DNA of 64,000 nt, from NCBI GenBank assembly GCA_001890945.1, contig MLAX01000002.1:186001-250000 (forward strand), in the 5' to 3' direction. The notes under the pieces are model-generated. The model was not told the origin of the DNA. It searched no databases and was given only the letters and a program-made list of their open reading frames with translations. Every line of letters starts with the position of its first letter. The first letter of the stretch is position 1. Positions 52,191 through 60,874 of this stretch are shown here, one piece after another. This DNA is from Alphaproteobacteria bacterium AO1-B (GTDB lineage Bacteria; Pseudomonadota; Alphaproteobacteria; Rhizobiales; Stappiaceae). Position numbers and translations under genes: made by a program.

Positions 52191-52997
52191 TCAGTTCGGC
52201 ACTTTAGAAGAATGGCCTTGCGAGGTCGGCACGATCCAGTCCCGCAGGCCGTACCGCTGCAGGATCTGCGAAAGTTCGCCGGAATTGCGAAGCCGGTGCA
52301 TGCCTTCCGACAGTGCTTTTGCTATCTCGTGCGAATTGGCATGAGCGGGCGAAAGCGCAATGAACAAATCGTCTTGCGTGAAGGTTTTCTCAAGCCTGAA
52401 ACGGTCAGCCAGTCCCATCTCCTCCGCCTTGTATGAAAACGTGTTGATGTCCTCCAGCATATAATCGAGACGTCCAGCAGCTAGGGTTCTTATGTTTTGT
52501 TCCAGCGCGTTGTTGCCGCCGGTCCGGACAACTTCAGAATAGCGATTGACGGATGCCTCGATTTCCTCGCCGTATCCATAGTCGATGATCAACCCGGCTC
52601 GCTTGTCTTTCAAAGAACTCGGCCCGTCATAGCGCCATGGATCATCTTTAGCGACGAACATGCCAATCGTGTATCGGCCTTGCGCTTCGCTGGGGAACAC
52701 AAAACCAGTGGCCTCTTCGGGGGTGCCGGCAAAGACGCCGTCAAACCGGCCTTGCCGGGCAAACAGAAGGGCTCTTGCCCAGGTTATCTGTTGATAGCGC
52801 ACCTCGTAGCCAAGCGGTTCCAGAATTCGACTGGCAATTTCCACCATGTAGCCTGGGCGCTCACTGCCGGGTTCACAGTTGACCGGGCACCATTCGTCTG
52901 CGGCGAATGTGAGTGTCTGTGCGAATGCAGAAGCATTCAACATCAACAACATAAGGATGAAATGGCAGGCCAATTTAGCCCGCCGCAGGCGTAGCAC
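52191..52997 (-). CDS. Transporter-type solute-binding protein (SBP_bac_3 fold)
   Basis: This 268-residue periplasmic protein has a signal peptide (CHFILMLLMLNASAFAQT). The mature domain begins LTFAADEWCPVNCEPGSERPGYMVEIASRILEPLGYEV, a type II binding protein. The WARALLFARQGRFDGVFAG, DDPWRYDGPSSLKDKRAGLI and ALSEGMHRLRNSGELSQILQRYGL blocks are typical of amino acid-type receptors. Two Cys in WCPVNC may form a disulfide. No permease is nearby. It is a stand-alone binding protein of unknown ligand, divergent from sthA. Confidence 0.85.
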   Translation of the reverse strand: MLRLRRAKLACHFILMLLMLNASAFAQTLTFAADEWCPVNCEPGSERPGYMVEIASRILEPLGYEVRYQQITWARALLFARQGRFDGVFAGTPEEATGFVFPSEAQGRYTIGMFVAKDDPWRYDGPSSLKDKRAGLIIDYGYGEEIEASVNRYSEVVRTGGNNALEQNIRTLAAGRLDYMLEDINTFSYKAEEMGLADRFRLEKTFTQDDLFIALSPAHANSHEIAKALSEGMHRLRNSGELSQILQRYGLRDWIVPTSQGHSSKVPN

Positions 52998-53196
52998 GTG
53001 CGTCCTCGAGTCAGTTTCTAACGCGTGGCAACAGTTTATTTGAGGTCGCGTGATAAATCCAGCAACCGGACTTGAGCGGAGTTACCACCGGGCAACGGGT
53101 TGACCTTGGGCGAAGGATCATGTTTGTGCGGTGCGACATAGAATGTAGTGCGGTTTTTGGACGGATTCGCATTCGCAAGAGGTATGTGAGGGGCAC

Positions 53197-54597
53197 ATGG
53201 ATCATTTTGATCTGATCGTTATCGGGAGCGGACCCGCGGGGCGCCGGGCGGCTATTCAAGCTGCGAAATTCGGATACGAGGTTCTTGTTGTCGAAAGGGG
53301 CCGCCGGGTTGGTGGTGTCTCGGTCCACACCGGAACAATCCCGTCCAAGACCTTGCGGGAAACCGTGCTGAATCTCACCGGTTGGCGAGAACGCGGCTTC
53401 TATGGCCGGTCTTACCGCGTGAAACAAGACATCTCGGCGGGTGACCTCAGAGCACGCCTTCATATGACGCTTGATCACGAAGTCGAAGTTCTCGAGCTGC
53501 AATTTGCCCGAAACAAAGTGTCAACGGTGTACGGCGAAGCGCGCTTCGTATCGCCCGAGAAAATTGAGGTCAAGAGCGAAGAAGGCGAGGTGAAGCTCTT
53601 CTCCGCTGACAAGTTCATTCTTGCGGTCGGAACCAAGCCGTTCCGGCCTGACTATGTGCCATTTGACGGAGAATTCGTCCTCGACAGTGACGAAATACTG
53701 GAGTTGAACCAATTGCCCCGCTCGATCGCTGTGATCGGGGCCGGTGTCATCGGAGTGGAGTACGCTTCGATTTTTTCCGCGCTCGATGTGGCCGTGACAC
53801 TGGTCGAGCCTCGAGACACCATGCTTGATTTTCTTGATCACGAGCTTGTCAGCGATTTCACGCACCAGCTTCGGGATCGCGGTATCGCGATGCGGTTTGG
53901 CTCGAAAGTGAAAAGCATCGAAAAACACGGTCCGGGGGAATGCGAAATCTTTCTTGAAGGCGGTCGGAGCGTGCGGTCCCACGTGATCCTCTTTGCAGCT
54001 GGCCGGATGGGCGCGACACCATCGCTCAATCTCGAGGCGTGCGGACTAGAGGTCGATCATCGCGGTCGCTTGAAGGTGGATCCGGTTACCTTTCAGACAA
54101 GCGTGCCGCACATTTATGCGGCTGGCGATGTCATCGGATTCCCAAGTCTAGCGTCCACCTCCATGGAGCAGGGGCGGATTGCTGCCTGTCAGGCGCTGGG
54201 GGAGAAGGCCTACGATCCTCCGGAGTATTTTCCCTACGGGATTTATGCTGTTCCGGAGATATCGACCGTCGGCATGACCGAGGAAGAGATAAAGGAACGC
54301 GGCATTCCTTACGAATGCGGGATCGCCCGGTTCCGGGAAACCTCAAGGGGGCAGATCATGGGCCTGGATACCGGCATGCTGAAAATGATTTTCTCATTGA
54401 AAACCAGACGCCTGCTGGGGTGTCACATCGTGGGTGAGGGGGCAACTGAGCTTGTTCACATTGGCCAGGCTGTTTTGAATCTGAAGGGCACCCTGGAGTA
54501 TTTTGTCGAAAACACGTTCAATTACCCGACATTGGCAGAAGCCTACAAGATTGCCGCCCTGGACGCCTGGAACAGAATGGGGCCTCTTAAGAGCTGA
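53197..54597 (+). CDS. sthA: Soluble pyridine nucleotide transhydrogenase
   Basis: This 466-residue flavoprotein transfers hydride between NADPH and NAD+. The FAD motif is LIVIGSGPAGRRAAIQAA and the NAD(P) motif is IAVIGAGVIGVEYASIF. Where dihydrolipoamide dehydrogenases have the redox CxxxxC, this protein reads VSVHTGTIPSKTLRE, without cysteines, which identifies SthA. The C-terminal dimer domain includes YAVPEISTVGMTEEE, HIVGEGATELVHIGQAVL and FNYPTLAEAYKIAALDA. The ATG at 53197 is preceded by gaggggc. It is divergent from the solute-binding protein gene. Confidence 0.95.
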   Translation: MDHFDLIVIGSGPAGRRAAIQAAKFGYEVLVVERGRRVGGVSVHTGTIPSKTLRETVLNLTGWRERGFYGRSYRVKQDISAGDLRARLHMTLDHEVEVLELQFARNKVSTVYGEARFVSPEKIEVKSEEGEVKLFSADKFILAVGTKPFRPDYVPFDGEFVLDSDEILELNQLPRSIAVIGAGVIGVEYASIFSALDVAVTLVEPRDTMLDFLDHELVSDFTHQLRDRGIAMRFGSKVKSIEKHGPGECEIFLEGGRSVRSHVILFAAGRMGATPSLNLEACGLEVDHRGRLKVDPVTFQTSVPHIYAAGDVIGFPSLASTSMEQGRIAACQALGEKAYDPPEYFPYGIYAVPEISTVGMTEEEIKERGIPYECGIARFRETSRGQIMGLDTGMLKMIFSLKTRRLLGCHIVGEGATELVHIGQAVLNLKGTLEYFVENTFNYPTLAEAYKIAALDAWNRMGPLKS

Positions 54598-54701
54598 TAT
54601 TCCAAGGTTTGGCTTGAAAGAGTTCCAGAGCATTGGCCGTGGTCTTGGGCTGATCCAACGGCTAGGGTGAGGCACCTTCGATTCTGCCTGAAAGATTGCT
54701 C

Positions 54702-56123
54702 ATGCCCGAGACGCTGCTCCTCAAGAACGCCGATATGCTGGTCACGATGGATGGCGAGCGGCGGGAAATCGCCGGTGGCGGGGTCTATGCTGTGGACGGC
54801 GTCATCCAGCAAGTCGGGCCGTCCGATGACCTGCCGAAACAAGCGGATACGGTTATTGACGCCTCTGGCCAGATTGTCCTTCCCGGATTCGTCAACACTC
54901 ATCACCATCTCAACCAGACGCTGACGCGCAATCTGCCGGCAGCGCAGAACAACAACCTGTTTCCCTGGCTGCAGGCGCACTACCGGGTTTGGGCGCGCAC
55001 CGATCCGGAGGCTTCGCGCGCGAGCACGCTGATCGGCCTCGCCGAACTGGTGCTGTCCGGCTGCACCACTGTTTTTGATCACACCTATCTGTTCCAGAGC
55101 GGTAACAAGGTCGATTACCAGATCGAAGCGGCCCGGGAGCTTGGGGTCCGGTTCCACGCAAGCCGTGGATCCATGTCGCTCGGAGAGAGCAAAGGCGGTT
55201 TGCCGCCCGACGAGTGTGTCGAAGATGAAGAGTTCATCCTGAACGACACGGTCCGCGTCATCGACCGCTACCATAATGCGGCGGACGGGGCGATGACGCG
55301 GGTGGTGGTCGCACCGTGCTCCCCGTTTTCTGTATCGGAGGATCTCTTGCGGGAGAGTGCCGCGCTTGCCCGCGATAAGAAGGTCATGCTGCACACGCAT
55401 CTCTGCGAAACGCTGGATGAAGAACGCTACACTCTGGAGCGGTTCGGCAAGCGCCCGGTCGAATGGATGGAAGGGCTCGACTGGACCGGTCCGGATGTCT
55501 GGTTTGCCCATGCGATCCACGTCGATGACGATGAAATACGGCTCTTTGCCAAGACCGGCTGTGGCGCTGCGCATTGCCCGTGTTCCAACATGCGGCTCGC
55601 GTCGGGCATTGCGCCGGTGAAGAAATATATGGCTGCGGGTGTGAAAGTTGGTCTTGGCGTTGATGGGTCCGCAAGCAACGATAGTTCCAATATGCTAATG
55701 GAAGCCCGCCAGGCGATGCTGCTCGCGCGGTTGCAGCTCGGACTTCAGCCGCCGGAAGGCCCGAGCAAATACGCCCTGCTGCCACCAGCGCACCCGCTTC
55801 GAGCCGGGGAGTGGATGACAGCTCGGGAAGCCTTGGAGCTTGCCACACTGGGCGGCGCTTCCGTGCTTGGCCGCGATGACATTGGATCTTTGGAAACAGG
55901 CAAGTGTGCCGATTTCTTCACACTTGACTTGAATACGATTGGGTTTGCCGGAGCGCTTCATGACCCGGTCGCGGCCGTGGTTTTTTGTGCGCCTCAAACC
56001 GCAAAAACAACGGTGATCAACGGCAAGGTCATTATTGAGGACGGCCAGATCACGACCATGGACATGGTGCCGGTTATCGAGACCCATAACCGGTTGAGCC
56101 TGAAACTGGCCGAGGGGCTCTGA
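54702..56123 (+). CDS. 8-Oxoguanine deaminase
   Basis: This amidohydrolase of about 473 residues converts 8-oxoguanine to urate. The metal motif NTHHHLNQTLTRNLPAAQNN, with the HxH pair and Gln, matches the 8-oxoguanine deaminase subgroup, as does LFPWLQAHYRVWAR. Other ligands are LHTHLCET, WFAHAIHV and LGVDGSASNDSSNML. The C-terminal barrel caps (PADVV-like ADFFTLDLN) are standard. The ATG at 54702 (MPETLLLKNAD) is preferred to the TTG at 54696. It lies 104 bp after sthA, on the same strand. Confidence 0.9.
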   Translation: MPETLLLKNADMLVTMDGERREIAGGGVYAVDGVIQQVGPSDDLPKQADTVIDASGQIVLPGFVNTHHHLNQTLTRNLPAAQNNNLFPWLQAHYRVWARTDPEASRASTLIGLAELVLSGCTTVFDHTYLFQSGNKVDYQIEAARELGVRFHASRGSMSLGESKGGLPPDECVEDEEFILNDTVRVIDRYHNAADGAMTRVVVAPCSPFSVSEDLLRESAALARDKKVMLHTHLCETLDEERYTLERFGKRPVEWMEGLDWTGPDVWFAHAIHVDDDEIRLFAKTGCGAAHCPCSNMRLASGIAPVKKYMAAGVKVGLGVDGSASNDSSNMLMEARQAMLLARLQLGLQPPEGPSKYALLPPAHPLRAGEWMTAREALELATLGGASVLGRDDIGSLETGKCADFFTLDLNTIGFAGALHDPVAAVVFCAPQTAKTTVINGKVIIEDGQITTMDMVPVIETHNRLSLKLAEGL

Positions 56124-56141
56124 AGGCTGGCCGGTGAGACT

Positions 56142-56918
56142 TCAGCAGAGCCAGCAATTCTCGGGCTGCACAGCTTCTGTGACGTCTCCGCCGCCTGAGA
56201 TCCAGCTCGTGATGCCATTGGTCACGTTGGCGACCTGGGTGAAACCGCCCTGTCCGGCAAGGTACTCCGACAAGGCTTTGCTGCGCGCGCCCGTCCGGCA
56301 CAGGAAGATGACCTCATCGCCGGGGCCGGAGATCAGTGACTGCAGTTCCTTGCCGAAATTGGGGTTCGGGTTTCCGGAGGCATCGAAGAAGGTCACCAGA
56401 TGGGTGCCGGGAATAACACCGGTCTGTTTCCATTCATCCGGGCGGCGAATGTCGATTACAGTCGCTCCTGCGGCCAGGCGCTCTTTGAGCTGATCATTGC
56501 TGAGCTCGGAGAATTTCTTGCCTTTGACATCCAGTAACTCGATTTCGAATTTCAGCGTGGCATTCGGCGGAATGACCCCGCCAGCGCCGGATGCGCCATA
56601 GGCGAGATGCGGCGGGATGATCAGTTCGCGCTTGCCGCCGACCTGCATGCCTTCAACACCTTGTTCCCAGCCTGGGATCACCCGGCGTTCGCCGAGTGTG
56701 AAGGAAAACGGGGTGCCCCGGTCGAGGCTTGAATCGAACTTTGTCCCGTCCATCAGCCAGCCGGTGTAATGCACGACGACGGTCTCGCCGACATTGGCTT
56801 CTTCTCCGGTGCCTTTTTCGATGTCCTTGATTTGCAGTTCTTCTTGCGCGACTGCCGGGAGAATAAACAGTGTTGCGGCAAGGATGGGAGCGATCCACTT
56901 GATCATGTCGGGGTCCAT
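56142..56918 (-). CDS. FKBP-type peptidyl-prolyl isomerase fused to a rhodanese domain
   Basis: This 258-residue exported protein has a signal peptide ending about PAVAQEE. An FKBP domain follows at about residues 30-135: VVVHYTGWLMDGTKFDSSLDRG, VIPGWEQGVEGMQVGGKREL, PHLAYGASGAGGVIPPNATL. Then comes a rhodanese domain at about 145-245: ATVIDIRRPDEWKQTGVIPG and the sulfur-accepting Cys in VIFLCRTGARSKALSEYL. The last residues ENCWLC carry two more Cys. A fusion of a proline isomerase with a sulfurtransferase is rare. Starts at 56918 or 56906 both give a signal peptide. It is convergent with the 8-oxoguanine deaminase gene. Confidence 0.88.
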   Translation of the reverse strand: MDPDMIKWIAPILAATLFILPAVAQEELQIKDIEKGTGEEANVGETVVVHYTGWLMDGTKFDSSLDRGTPFSFTLGERRVIPGWEQGVEGMQVGGKRELIIPPHLAYGASGAGGVIPPNATLKFEIELLDVKGKKFSELSNDQLKERLAAGATVIDIRRPDEWKQTGVIPGTHLVTFFDASGNPNPNFGKELQSLISGPGDEVIFLCRTGARSKALSEYLAGQGGFTQVANVTNGITSWISGGGDVTEAVQPENCWLC

Positions 56919-57055
56919 TTGTCCGAAAATAACTTTCGCGCCGACCGTCGATCATCTCCTTCTGAAATGCAAATCAAGGTGCGTTGATTGGGGCCACGCC
57001 TATTGCCGCACCAATATGCATTCTTCTGGCAGGTTGCGGTTATCTGGAGTGTGGA

Positions 57056-57631
57056 TCAACCGGTCTTTTTCTCATTGGCCGTGCGAATGAGTTTTTGCAG
57101 AAGGTCGCCGAGTTGCTGTTGTTCGTCTTTGCTCAAACCGTCGACAGCTGCAGCCTGCGTTTCCACATAGTTCGGCATCATGCCTTTGACGAGACTCAGT
57201 CCCTTGTCCGTCACACAGACGGTTAGAGCCCTTCGGTCTTCCGGATGGGGGCAGCGTTCAACGAGACCGGCCTTTTCCAGCTTGTCGAGCCGGGCCGTCA
57301 TGCCGCCGGAGCTCATCATTGTGGTCCGGTAGAGTTCGGTCGGGGTGAGCTTGTAGGGCGGGCCGGAGCGGACGAGCGTTGCCAGGACATCGAATTCCCC
57401 GAGTTTCAGGCCGATCTTGGCATAGGCCGGTGTCAGATAATCGGCGGTCATCATCTGTGAGGCTTCATTGATCCTGCCGAGCACCACCATGGGTGTCAGC
57501 TTGTCTGCGATCTCCGGCACTTCCTTTTGCCATTGCTGGCGTGCGCGTTCAGCCCGGTCCATCAAAAGCTCTTCAGGATCCCCGAAAATGTGGTCCGGGT
57601 TTTTTGAGCGTGAAGACGGCGATTTGGACAT
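57056..57631 (-). CDS. MarR family transcriptional regulator
   Basis: This 191-residue winged-helix regulator has an N-terminal dimerisation helix (MDRAERARQQWQKEV) and a wing region GEFDVLATLVRSGPPYKLTPTELYRTTMMSSGGMTARLDKLEKAGLVERCPHPEDRRALTV (in pieces). The typical DRR motif of the wing is present. The frame opens at 57748, but the ATG at 57631 follows an aggaag box. The gene reads divergently from an EamA transporter. Two palindromic sites lie between the genes, so it probably represses both. The ligand is unknown. Confidence 0.93.
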   Translation of the reverse strand: MSKSPSSRSKNPDHIFGDPEELLMDRAERARQQWQKEVPEIADKLTPMVVLGRINEASQMMTADYLTPAYAKIGLKLGEFDVLATLVRSGPPYKLTPTELYRTTMMSSGGMTARLDKLEKAGLVERCPHPEDRRALTVCVTDKGLSLVKGMMPNYVETQAAAVDGLSKDEQQQLGDLLQKLIRTANEKKTG

Positions 57632-57752
57632 CTTGCTTCCTGGTTTTATCGCGCAAGCTTGTCCAGGGGACAGATTTGCGCTGCGCAGTGGCTTTTCTAG
57701 ATGATTGATTTCTATTTGGAAAATGCGCCAGGACTCGCTGGTTGTCAATCAA

Positions 57753-57792
57753 TATCAAGAAGCTTGATAAAAAGTATCTTGATATAAAGATA
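57753..57792. promoter_or_regulatory. Paired MarR-type operators
   Basis: TATCAAG-AAG-CTTGATA at 57753-57769 is a perfect 7-bp-arm dyad. TATCTTGATATAAAGATA at 57775-57792 is an 18-bp near-palindrome. Both resemble the ATCTTGATNNNAAGAT type of MarR sites. They lie 122 bp upstream of the MarR start and 72 bp upstream of the exporter start. Confidence 0.74.
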
Positions 57793-57863
57793 ATAATCCT
57801 TATGTTGGCGGTTACCGGCCGTATTGCAGCGGTTGAGAGACTGTTTCTGAGAAGGATTTTCAA

Positions 57864-58838
57864 ATGTCGGATACGTTTAAAGCCCTGCCGTCACAGGCCG
57901 GGGAAGTGCCCCGGCAACAACCGAGCCTCCTGACCTGGTTTTACGACAACCCGCATATACTTCTTCTGACCGTTGGCAGCTTTCTGGCCGTCTCCGTTGT
58001 GTTTGCCAAAACCGGCCCCATGGTGGGATGGCATCCTCTCGGGCTGTTGCAATGGGCCATCATTGGCGGTGCCGCGCTGCTCTGGAGCGGGACGCTGCTT
58101 GCCGGCGTAGAAAGTGGTGCCCGGCATAGGGCCTCTCGTGCGGCGAAACTTCGTCTCCTGAAATACCTTTTCATCACCGGCATATTGTTCATTGCGCCCA
58201 ACATGATTGCGGTGGTTGCGGCCCCTGAAGTCGGCGCAAGTTTTGTCTCGCTGAGTTATGCGTTTCCGCTGGTTCTGACCTATGCCTTCGCCGTGCTGAT
58301 CGGTCTTGAGCGGTTCCAGTTTTTGCGCAGCATCGGGGTACTGGCCGGTCTTGCCGGAGGTGTCCTGTTGGCCGGCGGTGGGGCCGGGGTCTCACCTGAA
58401 GGCTCCTTTTGGGCCGTGGTCACACTCGCAATCCCGGTTTTCCTCGCCGTTGGAAACATCTACCGGTCTTTGAAATGGCCGGACGGTGCGACACCCATCG
58501 AACTGGCACTTGGCATGATGGTCGTGGCGTTCATTGCGCTGGCGATTTTCAACGCGGTCATGGGAATACCGGTTGGTCCAGCCGAGTGGACGTCCGCAGC
58601 GCTTGGCCTTTTGTTGGCACAGATCCTGGCGTTCTCGGTGCAATATGGGCTCTATTTCCGCCTGCAGCAGGTCGCCGGTCCGGTCTACCTCAGCCAGATC
58701 GGTTCCGTAGCGGCCATCGCGGGCCTTGGGCTCGGATATCTCGTCTTCAGCGAAGTTCCCAACCTTGCCAAACTCGGCGCCATCGCTGCTGTCGCGCTCG
58801 GCATCGTGTTCGTCACGCTCGGAAAGGGGCGGAGTTGA
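57864..58838 (+). CDS. EamA/DMT family transporter
   Basis: This 324-residue inner-membrane protein has about ten helices in two repeated halves, as in the drug/metabolite transporter superfamily. It includes ILLLTVGSFLAVSVVFAKTGPMVG, SYAFPLVLTYAFAVLIGLERF and VYLSQIGSVAAIAGLGLGYLVFSEVPNLAKLGAIAAVALGIVFVTLGKG (in pieces). The first 30 residues form a hydrophilic leader. The divergent MarR gene and operators in the shared promoter suggest inducible efflux. The substrate is unknown. Confidence 0.9.
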   Translation: MSDTFKALPSQAGEVPRQQPSLLTWFYDNPHILLLTVGSFLAVSVVFAKTGPMVGWHPLGLLQWAIIGGAALLWSGTLLAGVESGARHRASRAAKLRLLKYLFITGILFIAPNMIAVVAAPEVGASFVSLSYAFPLVLTYAFAVLIGLERFQFLRSIGVLAGLAGGVLLAGGGAGVSPEGSFWAVVTLAIPVFLAVGNIYRSLKWPDGATPIELALGMMVVAFIALAIFNAVMGIPVGPAEWTSAALGLLLAQILAFSVQYGLYFRLQQVAGPVYLSQIGSVAAIAGLGLGYLVFSEVPNLAKLGAIAAVALGIVFVTLGKGRS

Positions 58839-58973
58839 TCGGCCTTCCGCTGAAATCTGAAAACGCTGTCCCTGCCTCGTGCCGGGACCGGACCGTTTCA
58901 GTTAAGGAGGCTAAGGTCCCGGTTCGCGCTTTGCTTGACCGGGACGGTCAGAACGGAACTCCGCCTAAGTAAA

Positions 58974-59870
58974 TCAATCATTCCACAGCCAGGCAGCGCC
59001 GCGCACGCCGGAACTGTCGCCGTGCTTGGCTTTGCGGATGGGCGTGTCATAGGTGTCTGAAAAGACGTAAGGCAGCATTGCGTCCGGCAAGTCGTCATAG
59101 AGTTCCGTAATGTTCGACATGCCGCCGCCGAGCACAAAGAGATCCGGATCCAGCAGGTTAGCCGACATGGCCAATGCCCTGGCCAAGCGGCTCACGTAAT
59201 CCTGGTAGACCTTGGTGGCCACCGCGTCGCCGGATCGTTTCAAGTCGATGATTTCATGACCTTTCAGCGCTTGCCCGGTGCGTTCTTTGTAGTCCCATTG
59301 GAACCCGGTGCCGGAGCACCACAGGTCGATGACGCCTTTGTGGCCGATCCAGCTGTCGGGTCCTGGAAACTCTTCCGCCGTCATCCAGGGCAGGGCGATG
59401 CCGCCCCATTCCCCGCCAATGCCGTTGGCGCCAAGATGGGCCTTGGCGTCAATTGCGATGCCGGATCCGGATCCCGTGCCAATGATAATGGCGTGCACGA
59501 TATGAGCGCCTGCACCGGCACCATCCGTCGCCTCGGAAACGGCCAGGCAATTGGCATCGTTCTGGATGCGGACCGGGCGGTTGAGGGCGGCTTCCAGATC
59601 CTTGTCGAGCGGCTTGCCGTTCATCCAGGTGGAGTTGGCGTTCTTTACAACACCGGTTTTTGGGGAAAGCGATCCGGGAATGCCCAACCCAAGCGAGCCG
59701 GTCTGGCCGGTTGCACTTTCAGCCGCGTCGACCAGATCCTTCACCACGCGGATGCAGCCTTCGTAATCATCTTTCGGCGTTGCGCTGCGCTGACGGAACA
59801 GTTCTGCGCCCGCATCATCCAGCGCGATGATCTCGATCTTTGTTCCACCCCAATCAATTCCAAGACGCAT
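58974..59870 (-). CDS. ROK family sugar kinase-like protein
   Basis: This 298-residue actin-fold kinase has the ATP motif IDWGGTKIEIIALDDAG and the GIPGSLSPKTGVVKNANSTWM domain. The catalytic Asp is in QNDANCLAVSEATDGAG, and phosphate loop IIIGTGSGSGIAIDAKAHLGANGIGGEWGG (in pieces) is intact. The zinc signature CxCGxxGCxE of ROK proteins is missing; at that place it reads SWIGHKGVIDLWCSGTGF with a single Cys. It is closest to fructokinase/Mak-like ROKs. It lies 2 bp after the class II aldolase gene in an operon. The substrate is unproven. Confidence 0.88.
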   Translation of the reverse strand: MRLGIDWGGTKIEIIALDDAGAELFRQRSATPKDDYEGCIRVVKDLVDAAESATGQTGSLGLGIPGSLSPKTGVVKNANSTWMNGKPLDKDLEAALNRPVRIQNDANCLAVSEATDGAGAGAHIVHAIIIGTGSGSGIAIDAKAHLGANGIGGEWGGIALPWMTAEEFPGPDSWIGHKGVIDLWCSGTGFQWDYKERTGQALKGHEIIDLKRSGDAVATKVYQDYVSRLARALAMSANLLDPDLFVLGGGMSNITELYDDLPDAMLPYVFSDTYDTPIRKAKHGDSSGVRGAAWLWND

Positions 59871-59872
59871 GT

Positions 59873-60595
59873 TCAGCCCACCCGTTTCGGCAATTCAAAT
59901 GCAGCGGATTGACCGTCTTTGAGGTCGCCCGCCTGTTTGCCGTAAGTTTTGAATTTCGTGAGAATGTCGGCCATCTCCGCCGCATCCAGGATCACCGGTT
60001 GCCCAAGTGCCAGAGCGGACAAATATTGATCCGCAAGGTCTTCAACACCTTCAGCAACCGACAAGGCCTTCTTGAGTGTTGCCCCGCCGGCAATCTGTCC
60101 GTGATTGGCGAGAAGACATGCGTTTCGATCGCCAAGGGCGTCGATCATGGCTTCTGAGAGTGCGCGGGTCCCGAAGCTCTCGTATCGGGAACACTCTATC
60201 CGGTCGCCCCCGGCAAGGGCCACCATGTAGTGGAAGGCCGGAATGCCCTTCCGATGACACGCCAAGGCTGTCGCACGTGGGCTGTGGCAATGGACGACCG
60301 CTCCGCAGCCTGACTTAGCCAAATAGAAGTCCAGATGCATGCGCCATTCCGAAGAGGGCAGAATGTCACCGCGATAACATCCCTGCATATCAACGGCGAC
60401 GATCTTTTCTTCAGTCAAATCTTCATAAGGTGTCCCGGACGGAGTGATCAAAAAACCGTCTTCTGTGCGTGCACTCACGTTCCCGGACGTGCCTTTTGTC
60501 AGCCCCAGTTTCGGCAATGCCCGTGCCGTCTCGATGATCTCCGCGCGGAGCGCCTCGGTGTCTTTGGGAAAGACAGGCTGAGTTTTGGCGGTCAT
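59873..60595 (-). CDS. Class II aldolase/adducin family protein
   Basis: This 240-residue protein is related to L-fuculose- and L-ribulose-phosphate aldolases/epimerases. It has GLTKGTSGNVSART (phosphate loop), ITPSGTPYEDL, SEWRMHLDFYLA with the catalytic Glu, GAVVHCHSPRATALA with the zinc His pair, and LLANHGQIAGGATLKKAL with the third His. The frame is open to 60691, but the ATG at 60595 has an aaggag box. It and the ROK kinase gene are an operon, so a kinase plus aldolase route for a sugar is suggested, without proof of substrate. Confidence 0.9.
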   Translation of the reverse strand: MTAKTQPVFPKDTEALRAEIIETARALPKLGLTKGTSGNVSARTEDGFLITPSGTPYEDLTEEKIVAVDMQGCYRGDILPSSEWRMHLDFYLAKSGCGAVVHCHSPRATALACHRKGIPAFHYMVALAGGDRIECSRYESFGTRALSEAMIDALGDRNACLLANHGQIAGGATLKKALSVAEGVEDLADQYLSALALGQPVILDAAEMADILTKFKTYGKQAGDLKDGQSAAFELPKRVG

Positions 60596-60772
60596 GACAG
60601 CTCCTTGAAACCAGTCCGTTCTGTATAAAGGCCAGAGCGTGGGCTTCAAGGGACGTGGCGGTGACTTACGGTTTCCGCACCGGTTTCGCAAAAGAATACC
60701 GGGTCTGTACGCGGCTTGGCCGAATGATCGGGGTGCCGTTTTCGCTCACCAATGGTGCTTTGACCTATAAGC

Positions 60773-60834
60773 CGTCCCGGCCTTGAGCCGGGACCGGTGC
60801 CCATAAAGAGTTGGCCCCGGATCAAGTCCGGGGC
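60773..60834. repeat. Two palindromic CTTGA/TCAAG-core repeat elements
   Basis: GTCCCGG-CCTTGAG-CCGGGAC lies at 60774-60794. GCCCCGGA-TCAAG-TCCGGGGC follows at 60814-60834. Both are palindromes with the core shared by the repeats near 16960 and 17050. They sit in the 280-bp gap between the aldolase and pirin genes. Confidence 0.7.
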
Positions 60835-60874
60835 AGCAATGGAAAACGGCCGTGTTACGCGTCTTTTGTTTATG

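Noticed and set aside
58915..58950. Hairpin GTCCCGGT/ACCGGGAC downstream of the EamA gene as terminator
   Set aside because: The loop is 14 nt and no T-run follows on either strand, so it was not listed as a terminator.
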